A stretch of DNA of 64,000 nucleotides, from NCBI GenBank assembly GCA_907163375.1, contig CAJQUW010007404.1, positions 62,001 through 126,000 on the forward strand, given 5' to 3'. How positions within the stretch are numbered: the first letter of the stretch is position 1; every line of letters begins with the position of its first letter. The translations under genes and the position numbers were made by a program. Positions 42,872-53,486 of the stretch are shown one piece after another. Source of the DNA: Prostheceraeus crozeri. Lineage: Eukaryota > Platyhelminthes > Polycladida > Euryleptidae. The notes below the pieces were generated by a model. It was given only the letters and a program-made list of their open reading frames with translations. It did not search any database and had not been told where the DNA came from.

Positions 42872-44829
42872 GATTTATCACCTCCCGTGCATCGTCATCA
42901 ACCATCATTGGGAAGTGCCAATGCTAATTGCATCGAAAAGTTACCTCTTTTCTCTATTGTCAGGTTCAAGACCCTTGTATGCTTCAAGAACATCAAAAGG
43001 AAGTCTCTTAAATACAAACACAACAGCAAGGCATAGATGACTGGGGACCTCTTTTCATCATGGTTGAAGCAGGACTCGCAAATGCTGACATAAAAAATAA
43101 ATTCCAAACATGTTCGCACATGCGTGTGCGTTTTCGTAAATTAGTGTGGCATTTCACTTGACTTTCAACGTTTGAATTATGCTACGTTTATTTACCTTTA
43201 GCTGGAGAGATATATCACCATAGCATTGTGCATGTCATGCATTGTTTGACCATAGACCATTGTTTGCAGTTTTGTTAAACAGTAGGCCCTATACATTTTC
43301 TTGTCTTAAAACCACTCATGCTATCATCACGCAGCAGCAAGGTATTACTATTAAAGATCGACCGCGCACTCGGGCACAGGCACGGGCACGGACATTACCC
43401 GGCTTTTTTCCATGCGCGGACACGGTTACGGAGCAAGCACGGACAAGGGCACGGCATTCGAAACCAATTTAACCGTGCCTAACAAACGTATGGCTTAACT
43501 GCATTAATTATTCGCTGCATGTACATAGATTGTAGTAATTTACCTGCTAAGATAATGCTTACCTCCTCCTCTGTTCCTTTTCATTATAAAATTGTTTGTA
43601 GGACAACATTTCGACGAATTTAACTTAGAGCCAATAAGAGGGCACCTTCTTTCAAAATCGATCTCTAATTGGAAAGTTATGTGATCTTAATCAGGGAAGG
43701 ACCTGACGCAAATTGATGATGGAAGGGAGTTTCATAGGGTCAATTTCAATTTAGGAAATTTGTATTAATACAAATTAGAAACTAGAATATTTAATACTAA
43801 TTAGGGACTAGAATAGGGAGCGCAACCGAAATTTCGGCAATCACCAGAAAGATCATATGACTGATTAGAACATTAGTCAAAAGTTGATAACGAACAGCTA
43901 AGGACCGGGTTTTTGGTCATGAACTATTCGCTTATGTGGCTAACAGGAAGTGGATACGGATCGGGACGGGTCTAGTGTTATAACACGTACCCAGGCACGG
44001 GCAAGGGTCGTGCCTAGTGCTCACTCGGGTACCCGGTCACGGTACGGTCCAGTTAGAAACTAAGACAACTACCTGGGCACAAAATCAATCACGGTCAATC
44101 CCTATCTGCTATTTAGCGAAAAAGCGAGCAAATCTGACGAAAGGCATCCCAAACCACAGGAAAGCGCGAAAAGCCAACATGCTTCCAGGTAGAGCTGTTG
44201 ACAGCAACCCACTGGTCCTCACATTCGATGTTACACACAACATATCGGAGAGCAATGAAAGGCTCCAACTACACTTCGCAACTCAAAATGCGAAAAATTG
44301 TGGTGGGTGGAAGAGCAAGATTCTTCAGAGCATGGGTCCTCCTGACAACTTTGCCTTACGGCACAATGAGCGATATATGCTTTTCCAGAATCCTTTGAAT
44401 CATACGCTATAACTTGGGTGTAGGGTTCGCTGCACAAGCATTAATCTCGATTTTCGGGTCTAGCCCGGACTTTAGAGCCTGGTCCGGGATGTAGGAAATA
44501 GCCCGGAGTTCAAAAACTGACGGCTTTATCATAATTGTTAAGGGGAATTTTAGTAAAAATCGCTGGAGGCACAATTTCTCATTCGCTCACAAAGAGAGGA
44601 AATTCATAAGATATGCTGACATACATTGGATGCGCTGTCAATCGCGTTGCACTGATGACATCATATCTAGGAAATTGTTGCCCCGGTTATATTTCACGGC
44701 GTTGGTTATCAGGAGAAGACACATGCTTCACTGCTGGTTCATTGAGTACACATTGAAAAGATGCCACTTAAAGCTGTAATCGATGTTAAACAACTGGTCA
44801 AGCTTTCTGAAAGCATTCTACATAAATAT
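42872..44829. other. Intergenic, with CGGGCACGG-rich patches
   Basis: Two GC-rich patches at 43355-43460 and 43945-44060 carry repeated GGGCACGG/CGGGTACC motifs in otherwise AT-rich DNA and may be subterminal repeats of a hAT-like element. I could not match the ends. Another GC patch at 44450-44520 carries AGCCCGG motifs. No gene recognised. Confidence 0.35.
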
Positions 44830-45240
44830 GTCTGAAGTAGTACCGAAGTAGTGTACCGATTACCGATTAATCGGTGGAAGGTATCCGATTAATCGGGCCG
44901 ATAAAAAAAATGAATACAGCGTCTAGCGCTGCGAGCCCTGAGAGATCATCAGCAGTTAACCGAGTATCAACGGTGTTTCGGCCGTTTAATAACTGGACAC
45001 CTCCACTCGGCCGGCCAGTACTGTCTGATGGCGAATCAAGTAGCACCTCTCTCAGTGCTCAAAGATGTTTGCAAAATCCATGCTGATCCGACTTCAGCCG
45101 CTTGACGGCAATTCTTCACGACTTCGGTCATTCTCCTTCAGGTCAGCCCTATGCGCATAAGCCACTTCCTCAAAGACCAACCACTGAGGTCTTTGAATTG
45201 ATTTCTTTAAATTCATCTAAAATCGACGTTTTCCATGTAC

Positions 45241-45645
45241 TAAAAGTACGGATTTAGTTAAAGGAAACTTAATAAAAGCAAAGTGCACCAAATAAAAGGT
45301 AAAACAGGCTCTGGAATGTTCCACGCAAAACGCTTTGCGATGATAGTCTAGTCCTACGTAGAGCTGAATAATTTTGAATTTTTATCAATTGCTTTTGAAC
45401 AGATTCTAATAGGCTACTTGTTACTCGTAAAAGTAATATCGGTGAACTAAAAGTACGGATTTAGTTAAAGGAAACTTAATAAAAGAAAGTGCACCAAATA
45501 AAAGGTAAAACAGGCTCTGAATGTTCCATGCAAAACGCTTTGCGATGCTAGTCTAGTCCTACGTAGAGCTGAATAATTTTGAATTTTTATCAATTGCTTT
45601 TGAACAGATTCTTTAATAGGCTACTTGTTACTCGTAAAAGTAATA
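45241..45645. repeat. About 207-bp tandem duplication
   Basis: Unit 1 (45241-45447) begins TAAAAGTACGGATTTAG and ends GTAATATCGGTGAAC. Unit 2 begins at 45448 with the same bases and differs by a few substitutions and small indels. The end of unit 2 (GTAATATCGGTGAAC) is found at 47467-47481, on the far side of the LINE. Confidence 0.9.
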
Positions 45646-47466
45646 ATAATAATAATAATAATAATAATATATATATTTGTCGATTCATGCAAAAATCAAT
45701 TACAAGTCAAAACTCAATTACTTTAGGTTGACAAATACATGAAAAGTGAATCAGAAAATGCTATTGTGGAAATGAACGAAGGAATACAATCGGAGTGAGG
45801 TGGAAGTTGGAAGAAGATTGTCGTGAAGAAGATATCACCAAATGTTTATACGTACAAAATATGATTCTATACTCTTTTTAAACTGTTGCAATGTTCCTGC
45901 GGATGATTCTTCAAATGTCAGGCTATTCCAGTGATGTATGCAATCAACAACAAAAAAATTAGAACGAAAATTATGATGAACGTTAGGCATGAGTAGCTTT
46001 CTAGGGTTACCTCGCTGAGCTCTATTGGAGAATACAAAATGATCACTAGGATGGATGGTCGTAGCTTGGTTAAGAACCTTGAAAAGAAAGATTAGTTTAT
46101 ATCGAGTACGACGAGCTGACAATGAAAGTAAAGACAGTTTTCTTAAGCGTTGTTGGTATTCCAGATGCCGAAGATTAGGAAACATTTTCGTAAAACGTCT
46201 TTGAACTCGCTCGATAAGATGTACAGATTTCATTTTGTGAGGTGACCAAAGTATACTGCCATATTCTAAGATAGATCGAACATAAGATTTATATAGTGGA
46301 AGGAGGATAGCTGGTGTCTTCGTCTTGATAGTTTTCGATAATATCCCAAGGATTCTGTTAGCTTTTAATACAATATTTGAAACATGCATGTCGAAGGAGA
46401 ATGGTTCGTTTACTATGATACCGAAATCTTTGAAACAATGAACTCTTTCGATATCGACTCCGTAACAAGTATATTGTAATAAAGGATTGTTAATGCCAAA
46501 CTGAATAGATTTGCTCTTGGTGACGTTGAGATAAAGACCATTTTTTACAGACCAACATTCTATGGAGTTGATAGCTTTTTGTAGTTTAGTCGCAGACAAG
46601 CCACTATCTTCAATATTCGAACGGAAGGAGACGGCCATTTTAACATCATCCGCGTATTTTATCATCATGATGTCATCGTCAATGCACTGATCAATGTCAT
46701 TAATAAACAAGGAAAATAACAGGGGACCAAGTACTGAACCTTGGATAACACCACTAAGGATTTTTCTTTGTTGTGATAACTTTCCATTTATAATAACCGA
46801 CTGAGTGCGATGTGTAAGATAAGCCGATATCCATTTCAAAAGTTTGCCACGAATTCCAAACATAAATAGTTTAGATATCAATAATTCATGAGGCACGGAA
46901 TCAAAACGCTCGACTAAAGTCAAGATAAATGACATCAACACATTTACCAGCATCCAGATTCTTAGTGACAAAGTCGTAAAAAACAATGTTAGCCGTTTCA
47001 ATTGATCCTCCACGGATAAAGCCATGTTGAGTATTGTTAAGAATCATATTAAGATCGATGAACGTATGCATCTCATCAGCGATCATTCTTTCCATTAGTC
47101 TGAGAACACAGCTTGACACACCAATAGGACGGTAGTTGTGTAAGTCACATTTATCCCCTGATTTATAAATGGGTGTTACAGTTACTGAGTTCCATGACTG
47201 AGGTAATGATCCACTATTCATTGATAACTCAAAGAGAGATGCTAGTTTTATAGCTAGGAGAAGATTTCCCTGTTTTAAAATAGTATAGCAAATACCGTCT
47301 TTATCTGTTGAGACTGACGAAGGCAAGTTACGAATAAATTGAAGAACTTTCATTGAAGTGAATGAAATATACTCAAGACATGGAATTGCATTGCTGGCAT
47401 CTTCCGATTGTTTATTTATTGAATAATTCTGGCAGTTGAAGTGTGAACAGAAAAGGTCATTGAAAG
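45645..47466 (-). mobile_element. 5'-truncated LINE (Jockey/CR1 superfamily) with (ATT)n tail
   Basis: The element is read on the minus strand and ends in an (ATT)n tail (plus-strand AAT repeats at 45642-45668). Its 5' end is truncated at about 47466 inside the ORF. Flanking sequence suggests a target duplication of 5 to 9 bases (AAAAGTAAT left, AAAGGTAAT right). It sits inside unit 2 of the tandem duplication and so arrived after the duplication. Confidence 0.85.
45835..47466 (-). pseudogene. LINE reverse transcriptase, frameshifted
   Basis: The frame from 47466 reads SSVSTDKDGICYTILKQ, VTVTPIYKSGDKCDLHNYRP, QHGFIRGGSIETA and VDVIYLDFSRAF. A one-base insertion in the T run near 46905 moves the rest to another frame: DSVPHELLISKL, GVIQGSVLGPLLFSLFIND, the catalytic KYADDVKMAV, then ERVQRRFTKMF and the C-terminal tail ending VRINIW. 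These are RT motifs 0 to 7 in order, with the YADD box intact. The endonuclease domain is missing, so the copy is dead on arrival. Confidence 0.9.
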
Positions 47467-47629
47467 GTAATATCGGTGAACGAAATATACAGCAAGAAGT
47501 TTACTTCATGTGATTACGCAAGCTTTTTATTCCAAGCAAAATCACATCGATAATCAGCATCATTGAAATAATAGAGACGTGGATGAACTGATCCATTTTC
47601 TAATCAATGATGGCATGAAAGGACAGAAG

Positions 47630-47965
47630 TCACTCTTGTTATTATGTTGGAAGGGTATGAAGTGACTCGTAATGACTATAGACGATACGACTCCACTTCG
47701 ATAAATGATAATTTCATCCGTTATTTACGGAAATTAATACAATATGTAGGCCGATATTCCACGCTGGGATTCGAACCCAGGTATTCCAGTTACACTAGTG
47801 AGTGCTCCATCACAAGTGCAAAGCAAATGGTTGCATGTCGCAGTGAACCAGAGGCGGATCGTGACATGGACAACAACTACTTAGAATTTGAAAAGCATGA
47901 AAAGTTGAGATCAGCGCTTCTTCCAGAGTGGAAACCGAATCCTGGCCTGGATTTCTAGAAACACA
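47630..47965 (-). repeat. Interspersed repeat with tRNA-type B box, copy 2
   Basis: Reverse-complement relative of 39704-40030. On the minus strand GGGTTCGAATCCCAG at 47780-47766 is a perfect B box (GGTTCGAATCC). Upstream is the block CGGTTTCCACTCTGGAAG, and downstream TTACGAGTCACTTC. No clear A box at the right spacing. Confidence 0.6.
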
Positions 47966-48984
47966 AACGGTCGCTCGTTCTGAAGGTTATTTTCCTTGCC
48001 GTCCTCTAGAACTTGATATTCCTACATACAATACATGCACTGCGTTAATGTGCAATCGATTATGATTTGTGCGGTTTACAATCATGTATATTATAGCGAA
48101 TACTAAAATCATTATTTCTTCGATATATGACAGAATTTTCTAAGCATTTTATTACCGAGATTTATTGATAATTTATTGATAACATGGAAATTTCCATGGC
48201 GGGTGCGAGTCATAATTACGGTTTGAAAGGCAGGCACGCGTTTGCAAGTTTCGAATTATGAATACGTACCATCTACGAATATGAAAATATGGATGTTCAC
48301 TTGCAGATATACATGTACATCAAAAATTGCATTCAGTTGGTGGCTATGTACATTAACTTTTTCATGCTAATATGCCTTTGATCTGACAAGAAGACATTTG
48401 AGTGAATCCTGATGATGCAAAATATAGTATCTGATTGTTCAGTCATAATTTGCGCATATATTCAAAAAGCTACTAATTTCAAATCAGACGGGTCTGGGCC
48501 TAAAATTAATTCTGCAACGGGACCAAAGAAGTCTGGCCTTCAAAGAATTGGCTGACGGGCCGGGACCGAAATCCCATTCTGGGCTCTTCTACCCAGGCTC
48601 GGCGAAAAATGCTTAGTATACGTACTTATACATGATTTTTTCGGAGAACAACTCTTATACCAGTATTCATTATGATTATGAAAATCTAGTCTATGGAAGA
48701 ATTCACTTGTTTCCAGTCAGTTGAATGATAAAAAGTCATTTAAATTTAGATTAGTAATTCAATGCACAATGTGCATGTAGAGTGAAGTTTATCTAAATAT
48801 TTGAAATCTTGTCCTTCGATTCGTCAACAAATCTGAATGAAAATCAACAAAAATCTTCAAAAGTTCACTGATTGGGAAATAAACGGCCGATTACCAATTA
48901 TCACTCTGCAGTGTCAATAATCGGCCGATTAATCGGTACAGCCGTAGTCTAAAGTAGCGGATAATGATGGGAACAGCCTCAACG

Positions 48985-49455
48985 GCGAACTGCCTTCCTT
49001 CAGTGTTGCAATTATTTGAATTCAAATTTGTAATGCAATCGCTATACAGAAAACACATGTGAAATCGTGCGATCTCAAAACAATATCAGTTTGTTGACAG
49101 CTGAAACAATCAATTACAGGTTGAATCAATAAACAACACGCAAATTTGTGGGCAATCCTATACTTCTATCTGGAAAGCAATAGTACAGCATTAAGCCTGT
49201 AACCAGATTCTAGCCACAAGCGAACTGCCTTTCTTCAGTGTTGCAATTATTTGAATTCAAATTTGTAATGCAATCGCTATACAGAAAACACATGTGAAAT
49301 CGTGCGATCTCAAAACAATATCAGTTTGTTGACAGCTGAAACAATCAATTACAGGTTGAATCAATAAACAACACGCAAATTTGTGGGCACTCCTATACTT
49401 CTATCTGGAAAGCAATAGTACAGCATTAAGCCTGCAACCAGATTCTAGCCGCAAG
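48985..49455. repeat. 235-bp tandem duplication
   Basis: The unit starting GCGAACTGCC occurs at 48985-49219 and 49220 onward, nearly identical, and ends CAAGCG before unique sequence. A GCG at the junction suggests microhomology. Confidence 0.9.
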
Positions 49456-50045
49456 CGTAAGCTCCACCGGGGAATTGCACAATCACCGGAAAACAAATGA
49501 CGGAATTTTCTTTTATAGGCTGAGCTACTTTGCACGGATTTCCTAAAAGATACAAGCCTACCTTTACTCAGGAAAACAGGTCTAATAAACACTTTTGCGG
49601 AAAGAAGAAATTCCTTTCGACTTGTTGATATTCAGCACCCTTATTTTCATTTACTGGTTCTTCATAACAGGAGTCAATAAATATAAAAAATGAAGCGTAG
49701 CAAAACTAACTAAGTATCATTGAAGGTAAGCATGTTGGTGGATCAGTAGTCCGACATAGACGAAGGATCAGTGGTCTAACCATCTTGAGGGAGAAATAAG
49801 ACTGACGGTGTTGTAAAAGCGCAGTTTTGGGCACTGCTGGCAACACAGATGGATTCGTTACTCTTCACACGGCGTTGAACATCGTTTAGCTTAAACGTGT
49901 CGCAGTTGGATGCGTTTTTCGGTTATTTCATGCTATTTGAGAATGCCTATGCTGCACCTTTGTAAAGTAGCTTGCAGGACATCGAAAAAAATGATAAGAA
50001 CCAAAACGAATTCTTAAAAAATGACTGATCATATTCTGTCATATG
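49456..50045. other. No feature recognised
   Basis: About 600 bases of AT-rich sequence without supported content. Confidence 0.4.
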
Positions 50046-51365
50046 CAGGGTTCCCACTCAATTTTTTGAAAAAATATAGGAATATAGGACAGGATTTTCA
50101 AAAAATATAGGACCAAATATAGGATATTATGCATTGACCAAAAGCATGTGATATAGGATGAGTTAAATTGCAGGTCTATACCGTCCTATAGTACATAAGT
50201 AACTAAGCCGTGAAAGTCTACATCACAAAAAATGCGAGGATACATGTACATGTAAATGATATCTAAATGTCATGAATGTAACGTAAACCTTCACAAAATT
50301 TAAAAAAGTAATATATTTTGAATTTCATTCATTGCGTTTTTTTTGTTTTCTTTTTTGATGGTCTCCACCTTCCCCTTACAGCCATCCTGTTCCAACACAT
50401 TGTTATTTCTTTATTGTTGATATTTTTGTAGTCGATGATTCGGTATAATTTGGAGAAACACACCTTGAAGAATCGATTACAAAATCTTGGCAGGTAAAAC
50501 ATCATAAAAATGAACTCAATTAATCATAACAAGTACTCTATATTTTTGGAAGATGCTAAAAAGAATGTTCAATACTTGAAAAGGCCAATTGCTTATCATG
50601 AGTATACAGTTAATAAAAATAAACAATAGAAGTGTTTCAAAACAGCGGTTTCGGTCGACTAGTTTTCTGCATTTCTGGCGTAATGTTTCTAATGCTTCAG
50701 TGCAGTCTTTTGTCTTTTTTCATTCTGTCTCAATCATCAATTGAGCCGTGGTGGCATGTTGTAAATCGCCTTCCTCTATAGCAAGTCTCAATTTGTTGTT
50801 TCCATTATTTAAAAGTTCATGTGCTGCCTTAAGTGCGTCGTTCGTGATTTTCTCCTTACTGATTAATGCATCTTTCTTCTCCTCGAGACTTGTCTTCTGC
50901 TCTTTCATCTGTTTCCTCTCTTTCTCGAAAAAAATCGCTAGTTTAGCATTTTACTCTCCTATTCTTTCATTTTCATCTTCTCCTCTTTTGCGTTCAATTT
51001 CTTGTCTCCTCATGCACTCAGAATGAGCACATCTAGTAGCATTGATTACTTTTTTGAAATTGGCAATTTTTCAGGGTGATTCCGTTGAGGGTCACAAAAG
51101 TGAACCATATTTTTGGTTGCCCGGAGTTCGTTAGCAACATTTTCCCCGAGTAGAGTGCACTCTCGTGTGACGAGAAAAATGTTGATGGATGGCGATCTCT
51201 CCACGTCTGCGTTTCCGTGGGGAAGCATTTAAGAACTTACATGGACATTTCGATCGATGGCTAGACGTCTTTAAGTTGAAGATCTCTCTCCAAAAATGAT
51301 CGACCCTTCGGTTGCGATTTCTCATCAGATCTCTGATTGAATAGTGTGGACCTCTATCCATTATG
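50046..51365 (-). mobile_element. hAT-type transposon remnant
   Basis: At 50046 the sequence CAGGGTTCCCACTC followed by repeated ATATAGGA motifs looks like a hAT end. Between 51365 and 50720 the minus strand carries, in several frames, HGNADVERSPSINIF, the HGNADVERSFS motif of the hAT-type dimerisation region, then VINATRCAHSEC and a coiled-coil-like KKDALISKEKITNDALK tail ending LQHATTAQLMIE. Frames are broken. The other end was not found. Confidence 0.55.
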
Positions 51366-52118
51366 GACTCATTATCGAAAGAGAAACTTCAAAAGCGTGC
51401 TCATCGTGTCATTTGATTTATGGTGATAAATGCTATAAGACTGCATAGAACAACTGAAGGATGGCCGTGATGTGCTGAATCTCTGGTTTCTTTGCAAAAA
51501 TGAAGATCCATGTCACAAAAATGGGCTACTAGCACCATTGACGAAAGCAAACCGATAATTTATCCCAAGACGTACAAAAAAAGTGAAGTGACTCTTTGTG
51601 AAAGCTTGCAGTACCTAATGTCAATTTTATCAGATAACTGAATTTCATTTATCATTTCATGCAACATGCAAAAGCAAACGTATATATCGATTTTCATCTC
51701 AAATATATACAATTATTATGCCATCTGGTGTCCCATTAGTCGCCTCTTACGACATTCAAGGTTGCAGCAGCAGGCCTAATTGCTAATGCCCCGTGCCTGC
51801 ACAGGGCAATGAAGTTATAGCACGATCTTATTTAAGAACATGACACAACAATGGATGAGCGTACGAATATTTGTTGATCTTTTAGTCTGCATGTCTGGAA
51901 AAAATAGACATATATGTAATATAAAATCATGACTGAACGACTGCACTTTATTTTGAATGTGTACCCAAAGAAATATGTATATACATTATATATACGGTAT
52001 GGCAGACGCTGAGATCGGGGAACCGGCAGGCCAGGGAATGTGATCACTTCTTCCAATTCAGCGATTATACATCTGCTATTTTTTTGTCCAAAATTTTGGC
52101 CATTGCGGATCAAGTTGT
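51366..52118. other. No feature recognised
   Basis: AT-rich spacer between the hAT remnant and the second palindromic Penelope-like element. Confidence 0.4.
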
Positions 52119-52194
52119 GTTTTTTTTTTAAATTAAAATCAATTAATTGTTGGCCTATTAGCCCTTCTTCCGCAAATAAAACAATTAGGTAGTT

Positions 52195-52226
52195 CTCACA
52201 AATTTTCGCCGTAGGCTTTATCAAGG
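52195..52226 (-). ncRNA. Hammerhead-like motif, left arm of second palindromic element
   Basis: Inverted copy of the motif at 53048-53080: on the minus strand CCTTGATAAA, GCC-TAC-GGC, GAAAATTTGTG. Confidence 0.35.
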
Positions 52227-52417
52227 GAATTATTTACTGCTAAAAGATATATCATGCATTAACAACTGTATACAGAATTCAAAATTATCCTATCAAGAAA
52301 TCCTACAATGCAACATAGAAATGATTCAGAAAGCTCTAATAAAAAAATTCTACAAGAATGTCCAATAAAAGTAAATAGACATAGAAAAGTCTAGCAGAGG
52401 GAGATTAAGTCAAGAAA

Positions 52418-52870
52418 ATGGGTACATTCTTTTTTCATTTTTTACAGCATGGGCTTTCCGACTACGTTCGATTTGCATTTATAACTGAACCTGCTCTGAA
52501 ATATTCGTTGAGAAATCCGAAGGAGACAAGACCCTGTAATGACAAATGCATTGGATGTAGAACCGCCCAAGATCCCGGAAAATGTTTTAAGAAAAATGTA
52601 ATTTATGAAATCAAATGCTTGATATGTGATCAAAGATACATTGGTGAAACGTCGAGAACAGTACAACAAAGAATTTACGAACATACGAAACTAAAATCAG
52701 CACACGTAAAAATGCACATGCACCTGCCCCAGACCTATGATGAAACACCAGCTTTCTCCTCGAAAATCCTGCAGATTGTAAAAGCAAAGAAGTTGAGAAA
52801 GGCTACTGAAGCTCTCTACAAATTGATAAACGGATGCAAAGGATGGAATGTACCCATTTTCTTGACTTAA
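52418..52870 (+). CDS. Penelope-like GIY-YIG domain fragment
   Basis: The frame reads RPCNDKCIGCRTAQDPGKC, NVIYEIKCLICDQRYIGET, SRTVQQRIYEHTK and KATEALYKLINGCKGW, a Cys-rich segment followed by the GIY-YIG nuclease with its Arg and Glu. It ends VPIFLT with a stop at 52868-52870. The reverse transcriptase is missing. The first 14 residues come from the arm junction. Confidence 0.85.
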   Translation: MGTFFFHFLQHGLSDYVRFAFITEPALKYSLRNPKETRPCNDKCIGCRTAQDPGKCFKKNVIYEIKCLICDQRYIGETSRTVQQRIYEHTKLKSAHVKMHMHLPQTYDETPAFSSKILQIVKAKKLRKATEALYKLINGCKGWNVPIFLT

Positions 52871-53047
52871 TCTCCCTCTGCTAGACTCTTCTATGTCTAT
52901 TTACTTTTATTGGACATTCTTGTAGAATTTTTTTATTAGAGCTTTCTGAATCATTTCTACGTTGCATTGTAGGATTTCTTGATAGGATAATTTTGAATTC
53001 TGTATACAGTTGTTAATGCATGATATATCTTTTAGCAGTAAATAATT

Positions 53048-53080
53048 TCCTTGATAAAGCCTACGGCGAAAATTTGTGAG
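53048..53080 (+). ncRNA. Hammerhead-like motif, right arm of second palindromic element
   Basis: CCTTGATAAA precedes a 3-bp stem GCC-TAC-GGC and then GAAAATTT, the same layout as the other two elements (UUGA.AAA, stem II, GAAA, minimal stem III). Stem II is short and the 5' core is not canonical. Confidence 0.38.
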
Positions 53081-53236
53081 AACTACCTATGTTTTATTTG
53101 CGGAAGAAGGGCTAATAAGCCAACAATTAATTGATTTAATTTCAAAAAAAATATACAACTGCTGGTTTAACAAAATTTTTTTTCCATCTTGCTGAAAAAC
53201 AGCGGAACGAAGTCTTCCCGAGAGCACAAGAAATAC

Positions 53237-53486
53237 ATTCTTAATCAGAAAATTATAGCAACGATCACTTGCCATGGTTTCTTAGTTGTTATCGACTGTC
53301 GCTGTGCCATGCTATGACAATGCGATGAAAATGAACACCGCTAGGATTTCTGAAAGAATGGATGCCTCGTCATAGACATTGCGATTGCCTGTCGCGCAGA
53401 AGAAATCATTGCATGGCACAGCGGCAGTCGATATCAACGAAGAAACCATGACAAGTGATCGCTGCTATAAATTTCTGATTAAGAAT
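53237..53486. repeat. 76-bp inverted repeats encoding SDRCY(N/K)FLIKN outward
   Basis: 53237-53312 and 53411-53486 are inverted copies, 76 bp each, with several substitutions. Reading outward from the centre, both arms can encode SDRCY(N/K)FLIKN. The 98-bp spacer is unrelated. It lies next to the Penelope-like palindrome but shares no sequence with it that I can see. Confidence 0.7.

Larger units (their letters stand above)
44838..48946. mobile_element. Possible hAT-like element with CCGATTAATCGG ends (host of nested insertions)
   Basis: The left side has TGTACCGATTACCGATTAATCGG-type sequence near 44853-44875 and the right side, reversed, TGTACCGATTAATCGGCCG near 48921-48940. Flanking 8-mers are GTCTGAAG (44830-44837) and GTCTAAAG (48947-48954), one mismatch. 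The interior holds a tandem duplication, a LINE and a B-box repeat. No transposase recognised. Confidence 0.38.
52119..53151 (+). mobile_element. Second palindromic Penelope-like element, about 310-bp arms
   Basis: 52119-52429 and 52846-53151 are inverted copies (311 and 306 bp, a few mismatches and indels). The centre encodes a GIY-YIG domain on the plus strand. As at 25 kb, a 5'-truncated copy is joined head to head with a shorter inverted piece of its own 3' end. Its sequence differs from both other Penelope-like elements here. Confidence 0.87.

Noticed and set aside
45642-45680. Free-standing microsatellite (AAT)n
   Set aside because: It is better explained as the 3' tail of the adjacent LINE.
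47766-47840. tRNA gene on the minus strand
   Set aside because: The B box is perfect, but no A box, anticodon arm or acceptor stem could be placed. The sequence also recurs at 39.9 kb as part of a repeat.
44450-48615. GC-rich AGCCCGG/GGGTCTGGGCC patches as ends of one hAT element
   Set aside because: The pair would overlap, not nest within, the CCGATTAATCGG pair at 44838-48946, and no target duplication was found. I could not support both.
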